A DNA stretch of 53,740 bases, from assembly GCA_002375205.1 (NCBI GenBank), contig DFLL01000029.1, forward strand, positions 1 through 53,740, given 5' to 3'. Position 1 is the first letter of the stretch, and every line of letters begins with the position of its first letter. A model generated the notes under the pieces. That model ran no database searches. It saw only the letters and a list, made by a program, of their open reading frames with translations, and was not told the origin of the DNA. The position numbers and the translations under genes were made by a program. This stretch comes from Caryophanales bacterium UBA3620 (GTDB taxonomy: Bacteria; Bacillota_I; Bacilli_A; RF39; UBA660). Positions 36,416-43,216 of the stretch are shown in pieces.

Positions 36416-36444
36416 ATTATACTTTACTTATTTTATTTTATCAA
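36416..36444 (-). promoter_or_regulatory. Promoter of gpmI
   Basis: Minus strand: TTGATA (36439-36444), 17-base spacer, TATAAT (36416-36421). A TTGACA slightly upstream has no good -10 at 17 bases, so the TTGATA pair is preferred. Confidence 0.7.
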
Positions 36445-36486
36445 GAGTTAGTGTCAAGTAATTTACTTATTTTATTATGTTATTTC

Positions 36487-36519
36487 CACTTCGTGGTCAA
36501 AGTAACAAGTTACTTTGAT
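36487..36519. repeat. Two abutting dyads upstream of gpmI
   Basis: CCAC-TTC-GTGG (36487-36497) is followed at once by TCAAAGTAAC-AA-GTTACTTTGA (36498-36519), a perfect 10-bp inverted repeat with a 2-base centre. Neither strand has a T run after it, so it is not an obvious terminator. It lies about 45 bases upstream of the gpmI -35. Possibly an operator or an RNA element; function unknown. Confidence 0.5.
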
Positions 36520-36571
36520 AATACCTTTATTATGTATAATCTAGTATATATATTTTATTCTAGATAAAAAG

Positions 36572-36598
36572 AAAATGTAACCTATTTGGTTACATTTT
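36572..36598 (-). terminator. Terminator after the gene at 36617
   Basis: AAAATGTAACC (36572-36582) and GGTTACATTTT (36588-36598), 11-bp stem with a 5-base loop. The minus strand continues CTTTTTATC. Confidence 0.75.
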
Positions 36599-36616
36599 AA
36601 AAATCTAATATTACTT

Positions 36617-37267
36617 TTAACCTAATAATGCATCTATATATGATGTATCCCAGTCATATGAATACCAGTCATCGAATTCTTCTCTGCCCTTCATTGAACT
36701 ATCTTCAGTGTATTGTTCTTTTTCAAGTAATGATTTTATACTATTATCTTTAGGTATAATATATTTAAAATCATATATTTCTAATTGATTAGTATCATTA
36801 TACTTAACAAGAATATTTTTTACACATACGCCACCAAAACCCGAAGCATTAACATACTTTGATAACTTGGATTTTGTCATTTCTTTCAAGATAGATTTCA
36901 ATTGTTCTTTTGTTATGTACTCTGGGTCTGGACAACTATCTCCAGGATTAAATGATTCATCTTTCTTACGATTGTAAACAGCTATTTCCTTTATGTTTTG
37001 CGATAACAAATATTCAGCCCACTCTGGTAATTTATCTTCTTCGATTACTTCACTATTAGTATTTGTCTTATCTGTATTAATTATAATAAGTGGTGCCGGT
37101 GATTTGTTTTCACACTCAGTTCCGAAACATATGACATTAAAATAGAATGTACCTAGACATATTGCTATTACCATAAATATTATTATAAATATTTCTAATC
37201 TTTTGTATTCTTTAACCAGTGTTTTTTGATCTTTGTCTTCTTCTTTTGCTAATTTTATTTTTTTCAT
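36617..37267 (-). CDS. Hypothetical single-helix membrane protein
   Basis: Not recognised. The 216 residues have a charged N terminus (about 25), one hydrophobic helix (about 27-48), a Thr/Asn-rich linker, and an extracytoplasmic domain that is acidic toward the C terminus (FDDWYSYDWDTSYIDALLG). External cysteines at several places (FGTECENKS, GDSCPDPEY, GGVCVKN) could form disulfides. GAAGGAG lies 8 bases before the ATG, and a terminator follows, so it is a one-gene unit. A long inverted repeat (37293-37336) lies upstream. Confidence 0.75.
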   Translation of the reverse strand: MKKIKLAKEEDKDQKTLVKEYKRLEIFIIIFMVIAICLGTFYFNVICFGTECENKSPAPLIIINTDKTNTNSEVIEEDKLPEWAEYLLSQNIKEIAVYNRKKDESFNPGDSCPDPEYITKEQLKSILKEMTKSKLSKYVNASGFGGVCVKNILVKYNDTNQLEIYDFKYIIPKDNSIKSLLEKEQYTEDSSMKGREEFDDWYSYDWDTSYIDALLG

Positions 37268-37292
37268 TTTTTCAACTCCTTCTTCTATAATA

Positions 37293-37336
37293 AGAATATA
37301 ACATATTTATTTATTATTTACAAGATGTTATATTCT
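37293..37336. repeat. 12-bp inverted repeat between the unknown protein and the E2-like gene
   Basis: AGAATATAACAT (37293-37304) and ATGTTATATTCT (37325-37336), 20-base spacer, perfect arms. On the minus strand no T tract follows, so it is a poor intrinsic terminator. It contains a possible TTGTAA-N17-TATATT promoter for the downstream gene, so one arm overlaps the -10. Operator or processing site; unproven. Confidence 0.45.
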
Positions 37337-37350
37337 GATTTACATTTTAT

Positions 37351-38214
37351 TTACATTTTCTTCTTTGTACCTGGAAGAGTTATTTTAGTATCTGCTCTTT
37401 CTTCTAGTAGATGAGGATTTTCTATTATGTATTCTAACATTTTAAAGGCTTTTATCATATAGAAACCATCTGCTACTCTTTCATCAAAATTAATACCAAA
37501 GTTTGCTGATTTGATTATCTTTTCTTTTCCATCTACTACTTTTACGGTATCTCTTATTTCTCCTATAGCAGTAATTGATGAACAGGTACCAAAGTTGGTA
37601 TTATTATGATATATTGAATCTGATTTTAATGAGCCAATATCAGTTACTATTGCTGATGCAAAATATAAGTCATCTTCCTGTAGAGTTTTAGGAAGGCATC
37701 CTACTTTATCCATCCATTTTAGTGTTCCTACTAGTGGTACTCTTATGATATTAGGAAGTTTCCCTAAGGTATCAATAGCGGAATTTGCTCCTTTTTTATC
37801 TACTTTCTTTTCTCTTAAATCTGCTATTTTGTCTTTGATTTTTTTTGATATTGATTCTAAATTGTCATCAGGAGACACTTCAATTAATAACATTAATTCT
37901 TCGGCATCATCTTCAAATTCTACTTTAGCTACAAATGATATGACAACATTAGTGTGTTCATACATGTGTCTATTAGCAATAAATCTATTTAATTTTGGTC
38001 TATTATATATAGTTTTTGCTAAGGCTAATAGGAAAGCATGAAAGTATGTTACTTTTTCTCCTTCTTTCTTTTTATCATCGATATATTTTACTAAATTTGT
38101 CACGTCCACTGGTGTGTTTAGAAATACATCAGCATCACATCTTCTTGGTTTTAAGTCTATTAATAATTGACTCATTCCTCCTATTTTTATTCTTTTGGCA
38201 TTACTTCTTGACAT
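37351..38214 (-). CDS. 2-oxoacid dehydrogenase E2-like acyltransferase domain protein
   Basis: A 287-residue stand-alone protein with the chloramphenicol-acetyltransferase / E2 catalytic fold (VTYFHAFLLALAKTIYNRPK, SAIVTDIGSLKSDSIYHNN, GTCSSITAIGEI, and FDERVADGFYMIKAF near the end). There is no lipoyl or subunit-binding domain. The E2 active-site motif DHRxxDG reads DERVADG here (244-250), so the general-base His is Glu. It overlaps the acyl-CoA synthetase gene by 14 bases (ATGTCAAGAAGTAA), so the two should be co-translated. A partner handling the synthetase's acyl-CoA product is a fair inference; chemistry unknown. Confidence 0.82.
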   Translation of the reverse strand: MSRSNAKRIKIGGMSQLLIDLKPRRCDADVFLNTPVDVTNLVKYIDDKKKEGEKVTYFHAFLLALAKTIYNRPKLNRFIANRHMYEHTNVVISFVAKVEFEDDAEELMLLIEVSPDDNLESISKKIKDKIADLREKKVDKKGANSAIDTLGKLPNIIRVPLVGTLKWMDKVGCLPKTLQEDDLYFASAIVTDIGSLKSDSIYHNNTNFGTCSSITAIGEIRDTVKVVDGKEKIIKSANFGINFDERVADGFYMIKAFKMLEYIIENPHLLEERADTKITLPGTKKKM

Positions 38215-39976
38215 CTTTTATCTTCTCCAATCTTATACTTTTTTCTCTTAATTTGTTAAAGTCTACTTTACCTACTATTGTTTTAGGTAGACTATCTATG
38301 AATTCTATTTCTTTAGGTATTGAATATACTGCTAGATTCTTTCTACATAGTTTTATAAGTTCTTCTTTCAATTCATCACTCTTTTTATATCCTTTTTTTA
38401 ATACTATAAATGCTTTGGCTACTTCCTTTTTATATGGATGAGGAATACCTATTACTGAAACATTTAGTACTGCTTCATGAGTCATGAGAACTTCTTCTAT
38501 TTGAGATGGATATACATTATATCCTGAAGTTATTATCATTCTTTTTAGTCTTTGCTTATATGTGATAAAGCCATCTTTATCCATCGACCCAATGTCTCCA
38601 GTATGGAGCCAAATATTTCCATCTTTATGATGTTTTAATGTTATGTTTGTTTCAGCTTCATTATTATAGTAACCAAGCATTATAGTAGGTCCACATATAC
38701 ATATTTCTCCATCATTATCATAATCTAATTCCTTATCAGTATTAGGCTCAAATATTCCAATATATATTCCCGGCCAAGGGATTCCTATGGTACCTGGTCT
38801 AGATAAATCTCTTAAATCAACAGAAGCTGTGGCAACGGCTTCAGTAAGTCCATAACCTTGAATCATATTTGTTTTAGCTTTATGTCGATGTAGGAAGTCA
38901 TTTATATTTTCAACTCTTTTCTTACTTAGAGTATCGCCTCCGGCGATTACATATTTTAAGTTTGATAAATCAACATTATCCATGTTTTTATTAGTAGTAA
39001 GTGCTTCAAATAGTGTTGGTACTCCTACAATTACGGTTGGTTTATGTTTAATTAGTAATTTATGAAATTCACTTGCTTTAAATGTTGGGATTAATACTAC
39101 TTCTGCTCCTACACAAAAGGCATCATTTATTGATACTTCTAATCCAAAGCCATGAAAGATTGGCATAATACCAAGTATTCGATCATTTTTACATAAATCG
39201 GGATAAGCATTAATAGCCGCTACTGTTGAAGCATTAACATTGCCATTAGATAATACTATTCCTTTAGGTGTACCAGTAGATCCTCCGCTCTGCAATATTA
39301 AAGCTGGATCATCTTTTAATGATGCTTTATCATAGTAAATATCTTTATTTCTTATTTTCATAAATTTATTCCATGACATATATTTACTTGATAAGTTTGT
39401 TATTATTTTATATTTTGTTTTAAATGTTTTAACATTATATAAGGTTTTTAGTAAGATATTCATAGAATTAGATGGACTTATTACGATTACTTTTTTTACT
39501 TTTGTTTTAGGAATTATTTTATTTACTTTATCAAGTGTTATATCTAAGGCTATTAAGCATTTTGTATCATATTTATTTAAGGCCTCTAATATTTCATTTT
39601 CCGATAGTAATGGGTGTAAAATATTAGATACTGCTCCTATTTTATTTAAGGCATAAAATGATATTAAGGCTTCAGGAACATTAGCAGATAGTATTGTTAC
39701 AATATCATATTTTTTTATTCCTATACTTAAAAATTTATTAGCACAATTATCTATTTTATTTATAAATTCTTTGTAGATAATCTTAGTACCAAAATAATTA
39801 ATTGCTATATTATTTTCGAAATGATGTTTGATCATTTTTCTTTTCATGTAATCATAGATGTTTTCATCTCTTAGTTTTATCTTCATAGAAGTCTTTTTAT
39901 AGTATTTGCTCCATGGTGCTTTAGGTGTTTTCTTTATTCCGATAAAACTTAATAATCTAAAATCAAATATTCCCAT
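38201..39976 (-). CDS. Acyl-CoA synthetase / AMP-dependent ligase (ANL superfamily)
   Basis: A 591-residue adenylating enzyme. A3 P-loop SGGSTGTPKGI (230-240), GYGLTEAVATASV (A5), LHTGDIGSMDKDG (A7), RLKRMIITSGYNVYPSQIEE (A8), and the A10 lysine in PKTIVGKVDF. This is the fatty acyl-CoA synthetase layout, cytosolic or peripheral; the substrate acid is unknown. No acyl-carrier protein or NRPS domain is attached. It is first in a two-gene unit with the E2-like protein, behind a TTGCTA-N17-TATAAT promoter, and its ribosome site is GAGAGGA. Confidence 0.9.
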   Translation of the reverse strand: MGIFDFRLLSFIGIKKTPKAPWSKYYKKTSMKIKLRDENIYDYMKRKMIKHHFENNIAINYFGTKIIYKEFINKIDNCANKFLSIGIKKYDIVTILSANVPEALISFYALNKIGAVSNILHPLLSENEILEALNKYDTKCLIALDITLDKVNKIIPKTKVKKVIVISPSNSMNILLKTLYNVKTFKTKYKIITNLSSKYMSWNKFMKIRNKDIYYDKASLKDDPALILQSGGSTGTPKGIVLSNGNVNASTVAAINAYPDLCKNDRILGIMPIFHGFGLEVSINDAFCVGAEVVLIPTFKASEFHKLLIKHKPTVIVGVPTLFEALTTNKNMDNVDLSNLKYVIAGGDTLSKKRVENINDFLHRHKAKTNMIQGYGLTEAVATASVDLRDLSRPGTIGIPWPGIYIGIFEPNTDKELDYDNDGEICICGPTIMLGYYNNEAETNITLKHHKDGNIWLHTGDIGSMDKDGFITYKQRLKRMIITSGYNVYPSQIEEVLMTHEAVLNVSVIGIPHPYKKEVAKAFIVLKKGYKKSDELKEELIKLCRKNLAVYSIPKEIEFIDSLPKTIVGKVDFNKLREKSIRLEKIKDVKK

Positions 39977-40008
39977 AATAATATCCTCTCTATTTATACA
40001 CTATTATT

Positions 40009-40037
40009 ATTATACTTGAATATTGTTTTTTTAGCAA
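40009..40037 (-). promoter_or_regulatory. Promoter of the acyl-CoA synthetase gene pair
   Basis: Minus strand: TTGCTA (40032-40037), 17-base spacer, TATAAT (40009-40014). Divergent to the toxin-antitoxin promoter on the plus strand, about 110 bases apart. Confidence 0.6.
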
Positions 40038-40113
40038 GTTCATGATTATTCATAATATAATTTACTTATATTTACAATACATAATTATTATTTATTAGCG
40101 TATAATAATAATA

Positions 40114-40132
40114 ATATAGATTATATCTATAT
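40114..40132. promoter_or_regulatory. Inverted repeat upstream of the toxin-antitoxin promoter, candidate operator
   Basis: ATATAGAT-TAT-ATCTATAT, a perfect 8-3-8 dyad, 17 bases before the -35 of the plus-strand promoter. RelB/DinJ antitoxins usually bind such palindromes at their own promoter. AT-rich sequence gives chance palindromes, so confidence is moderate. Confidence 0.4.
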
Positions 40133-40149
40133 AATAACTACATACTATG

Positions 40150-40179
40150 TTGACATTTTTTAAAATTATATGCTATTAT
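40150..40179 (+). promoter_or_regulatory. Promoter of the toxin-antitoxin operon
   Basis: TTGACA (40150-40155), 18-base spacer, TATTAT (40174-40179) with an extended -10 TGC. An AAAGGA ribosome site follows at 40188-40193. Confidence 0.7.
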
Positions 40180-40204
40180 TATAGAAGAAAGGAAGATGAT
40201 GTTT

Positions 40205-40492
40205 ATGGCTAGTTTAACTTCTGCGATTAATGTAAACGTTGATACTAAAACTAAAGAAGAAGCTACTAATATATTAAAAGGACTAGGTCTTAATATGAGT
40301 ACCGCTATTAATATGTTTTTAGCACAAATTGTTAAGAGAGATGGCATTCCATTTGAAGTAGTAAATCCTAAACCTAATAAAGATATGATTATGGCACTTA
40401 AAGAAGTAGATGAAATGATTAATAATCCTAATAAATATCCTCGTTATGATAACTGGGAAGATTTAAAAAAGTCTTTATTATCTGATGACTAA
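40205..40492 (+). CDS. relB: RelB/DinJ-family antitoxin
   Basis: A 95-residue protein (from MASLTS) of the RelB/DinJ type. The N-terminal ribbon-helix-helix half (SAINVNVDTKTKEEATNIL, then GLNMSTAINMFLAQIV) binds operator DNA. The C-terminal half, with MINNPNKYPRYDNWEDLKKS, should wrap the toxin. In-frame ATGs also exist at 40196 and 40199; the ribosome site AAAGGA (40188-40193) is nearest ideal spacing for 40199 or 40205, so the start is uncertain by up to three codons. It is one of only two protein-coding loci on the plus strand. It overlaps the toxin reading frame by 8 bases. The toxin has a nonsense codon, so this may be an orphan antitoxin. Confidence 0.88.
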   Translation: MASLTSAINVNVDTKTKEEATNILKGLGLNMSTAINMFLAQIVKRDGIPFEVVNPKPNKDMIMALKEVDEMINNPNKYPRYDNWEDLKKSLLSDD

Positions 40493-40781
40493 ATATAAGT
40501 ATGAAGTTGTATATTCTAACAGATTTAAAAAGAATTTAAAGATAGCATTAAAGTAAGGAAAAGACTTAAATAAACTTCAAGTTGTTGTAGATAAATTAGC
40601 ATTTAGAGAAGAATTAGAGTCAAAATATAAAAATCATAATTTAATAAATGATAAATATTATACGAATTGTAAAGAATGCCATATTGAGCCTGAGTGGCTT
40701 CTTGTATATAAGTATGATAACAATGAATTAATATTGTTATTAATCAATACTGGTAGCCATAGTGAAGTATTTAACATGTAA
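40485..40781 (+). pseudogene. yafQ: YafQ/RelE-type mRNA interferase toxin, interrupted by an in-frame TAA
   Basis: A frame starting at the ATG overlapping the antitoxin stop reads 23 codons (MTKYKYEVVYSNRFKKNLKI and on) and meets TAA at 40554-40556. It then continues in the same frame as GKDLNKLQVVVDKLAF to a second TAA at 40779-40781. Without the internal stop the product would be about 98 residues, a normal YafQ. Catalytic positions are kept downstream: His in KNHNL, CHIEPEWLLVYK (the family Asp is Glu here) and GSHSEVF. The stop follows LK where YafQ proteins commonly have a polar residue before GKDL; a CAA to TAA change is a likely origin. No in-frame ATG allows restart of the catalytic half. 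Probably inactive. Confidence 0.85.
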
Positions 40782-40785
40782 CTAG

Positions 40786-40817
40786 AACTAAAATCTTAAC
40801 TGGTTTTAGTTTTTTTA
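40786..40817 (+). terminator. Terminator of the toxin-antitoxin operon
   Basis: AACTAAAA (40786-40793) and TTTTAGTT (40804-40811), with the plus strand running on as Ts to 40817. It follows the toxin stop by 4 bases and prevents transcription into the convergent ABC exporter genes. Confidence 0.75.
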
Positions 40818-40821
40818 TCAA

Positions 40822-40850
40822 AAAAATGTAACCAAATAGATTACATTTTT
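40822..40850 (-). terminator. Terminator of the ABC exporter operon
   Basis: AAAAATGTAA (40822-40831) and TTACATTTTT (40841-40850); on the minus strand the stem is followed by TTGATAAAAAAAC. It overlaps the stop codon of the exporter gene. It faces the toxin-antitoxin terminator. Confidence 0.65.
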
Positions 40851-43216
40851 TAATTAATACTTTCAAATTGGGAATTATATAGATTAGCATAGAAGCCATT
40901 CTTTTTGATTAATTCTTCATGGGTGCCTTGTTCGATAATATTTCCTTCATTCATTACTAATATTAGATCGGCATTTTTTATCGTAGATAGTCTATGTGCT
41001 ATGATAAATGAGGTTCTATTTTCCATTAATTTATCCATAGCTTTTTGAACTAATTCTTCTGTTCTGGTATCAACATTAGATGTTGCTTCATCTAGGATTA
41101 AGAATGGTGAGTCTTCGATCATACCTCTTGCTATTGTAAGTAATTGTCTTTGACCAGCGGATATGCTGTCATTATCTGATACAGTGCTATTATAACCATC
41201 AGATAGTGTTTTGATAAAGTGGTCTACTCCGACTACTTCGCATACTTCTTTGACTTTTTTATCAGATATATTTTTTCTATTATAGACAATATTTTCTTTT
41301 ATTGTACCATTAAATAGCCATGTATCTTGAAGAACCATAGTAAATAATTCATGAATATTTTCTCTAGTTAAATCTTTAATAGATATATCATCTATCTTGA
41401 TATCACCAGAATTTATTTCATAGAATTTCATAAGTAAGTTTACCATTGTTGTTTTACCTGCGCCAGTTGGGCCGACGATGGCTATCTTTTGACCAGGTTT
41501 AGCTATGGCACTAAAGTCTTTGATTATTATTTTATCTTCGTTATATCCAAACTTAACATGATTGAATTCAATCTTACCTTTTGCTTTATCTTTATCTAAC
41601 CTTATTACTTCTTTTTCAGCAGTCATCTCTTCTTCATCTAAAAATTCAAAGACTCTTTCGGATGCTGCCCCAACTGATTGCATACTGGTCATTGCTTGAG
41701 CTATTTGCGATAGTGGATTAGTAAACTGTCTTACATACATAATGAAGGCTACAATTACACCAAAAGTTATTATCTCTTTAGAGGCAAGTAAGGCTCCTAC
41801 TATACATACACAGACATAACCAAAGTTTCCAATAAAGCCCATCATTGGATGCATAAGTCCTGATAAGAACTGACTCTTTCTGTTACATTCATATAATTTT
41901 TCATTTAATTTATCAAATTTTTCATTAGACTCATCTTTAGCATTACATGTTTTTAAGACATTTAATCCCGAATATGCTTCTTCAATATAACCATTTAAAT
42001 TACCTAATTCTTCTTGTCTTTGGGTAAAGTATTTTTGTGATTTGCCTAAGATAATAAACATAAAGATGAATCCAAAGATACTAGATAAAATTGCTGTTAA
42101 GGCTAAGATCCAGTTAGTTACAAACATCATAATTATAGAACCGATAAATAGTGTTAATGATGATACTAAAGTGGCTAGGCTTTGATTTAAGGACTGAGCT
42201 ATTGTATCAACATCATTTGTTATTCTAGATAGAATATCTCCTGATAAGTTATTATCAAAATACTTAAGTGGTAATTTATTTATCTTTTTTGATATTTTAG
42301 TTCTTAAATCTTTAGCATATTTATTTGATACGATAACCATTATTCTTCCTTGAATAAAATTAAATAGTGAGCTTAGTATATAAATGATTGCTAGTATTAT
42401 AACTATTTTCTTTACTCTATCCATATTCATTTTAGGATTGATTATCTTTTGGATGCTATCTGGTAATGTACCCATTATTTTATATATTTCATTCTTAGGA
42501 GTATTTTCTTTTAGACTACTCATAATAGTAATAAATTCTACTTTATCATCAGTAGTTACTTTTTCTTTATCCACAGTACTTGTTGGTAATAAAATACTTT
42601 TTATACTACTTGGTAATTCTTTTATAAATGAATAATCATTACTTTCTATATTTATATTAGATAATATTTTTAAGAAAGATATTTTATCTTCTTTAGTTAT
42701 ATTTATATCATTATATGTAGAGTCTTCTAGTAGTAAATCTAAGATACTATCTGGTAGTTCTCCTAGATACTTCATTGTATTTTCTCTATCACTATTTATT
42801 TTTGATAATGAACTATTAAACTTTAATTTATCATCACTAGATATATCTGAAGTATTTACTTTATAAATAGTTGTTTCATTTATATTTAAGTTAAGTATAT
42901 TACTAATTAATTCTGGTAATTTATCTTTATTTAAAGTAGATAGGATATCCTCACTTAATTTTGTTCCATTATCTGTATTTATAATTAACCCTTTTGATAT
43001 TTCATCTGTTAAAGTAGATAATCTATTAGGAGAACTAAGAGCTAGTACTGCGGATAATCCTGCAAGTATGATTGATAAAAATATTTGTACTTTAAATTTT
43101 TTTAAACTAGAAGTTAATTTAGTAATAGCACTTGCAAAGTTTTTTGGTTTTTCTGGTACTCCTCTTCCCATTGGACCTCTTTTTGGAGGATTATTTTTTC
43201 TTTCTTTATCCTGCAT
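40850..43216 (-). CDS. ABC exporter subunit with 200-residue extracellular insertion (heterodimeric, catalytic half)
   Basis: A 788-residue half-transporter, longer than the usual 580-620. After a proline-rich N terminus and helix 1 (about 43-61) comes an insertion (about 63-265) before helix 2. It holds four imperfect repeats of about 50 residues, each with an LPxxI-type helix (99, 153, 200, 250) and a T/SxxDKxxF helix. The ATPase domain has Walker A GPTGAGKT (582-589), Walker B FLILDEATS with the catalytic Glu, and a non-consensus signature ISAGQ. Together with the neighbour it fits a TM287/288-like heterodimer with one true ATP site. Overlaps the neighbour by 11 bases. Substrate unknown; drug or lipid export is the family norm. 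Confidence 0.9.
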   Translation of the reverse strand: MQDKERKNNPPKRGPMGRGVPEKPKNFASAITKLTSSLKKFKVQIFLSIILAGLSAVLALSSPNRLSTLTDEISKGLIINTDNGTKLSEDILSTLNKDKLPELISNILNLNINETTIYKVNTSDISSDDKLKFNSSLSKINSDRENTMKYLGELPDSILDLLLEDSTYNDINITKEDKISFLKILSNINIESNDYSFIKELPSSIKSILLPTSTVDKEKVTTDDKVEFITIMSSLKENTPKNEIYKIMGTLPDSIQKIINPKMNMDRVKKIVIILAIIYILSSLFNFIQGRIMVIVSNKYAKDLRTKISKKINKLPLKYFDNNLSGDILSRITNDVDTIAQSLNQSLATLVSSLTLFIGSIIMMFVTNWILALTAILSSIFGFIFMFIILGKSQKYFTQRQEELGNLNGYIEEAYSGLNVLKTCNAKDESNEKFDKLNEKLYECNRKSQFLSGLMHPMMGFIGNFGYVCVCIVGALLASKEIITFGVIVAFIMYVRQFTNPLSQIAQAMTSMQSVGAASERVFEFLDEEEMTAEKEVIRLDKDKAKGKIEFNHVKFGYNEDKIIIKDFSAIAKPGQKIAIVGPTGAGKTTMVNLLMKFYEINSGDIKIDDISIKDLTRENIHELFTMVLQDTWLFNGTIKENIVYNRKNISDKKVKEVCEVVGVDHFIKTLSDGYNSTVSDNDSISAGQRQLLTIARGMIEDSPFLILDEATSNVDTRTEELVQKAMDKLMENRTSFIIAHRLSTIKNADLILVMNEGNIIEQGTHEELIKKNGFYANLYNSQFESIN

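Noticed and set aside
40554..40556. Recoding (stop-codon read-through) in the YafQ frame
   Set aside because: TAA is the normal stop in this window and I see no recoding signal, so a nonsense mutation or a sequence error is simpler.
36572..40850. Near-identical hairpins at 36572-36598 and 40822-40850 as a mobile repeat
   Set aside because: Both lie at gene ends with T runs on the minus strand; they are adequately explained as intrinsic terminators.
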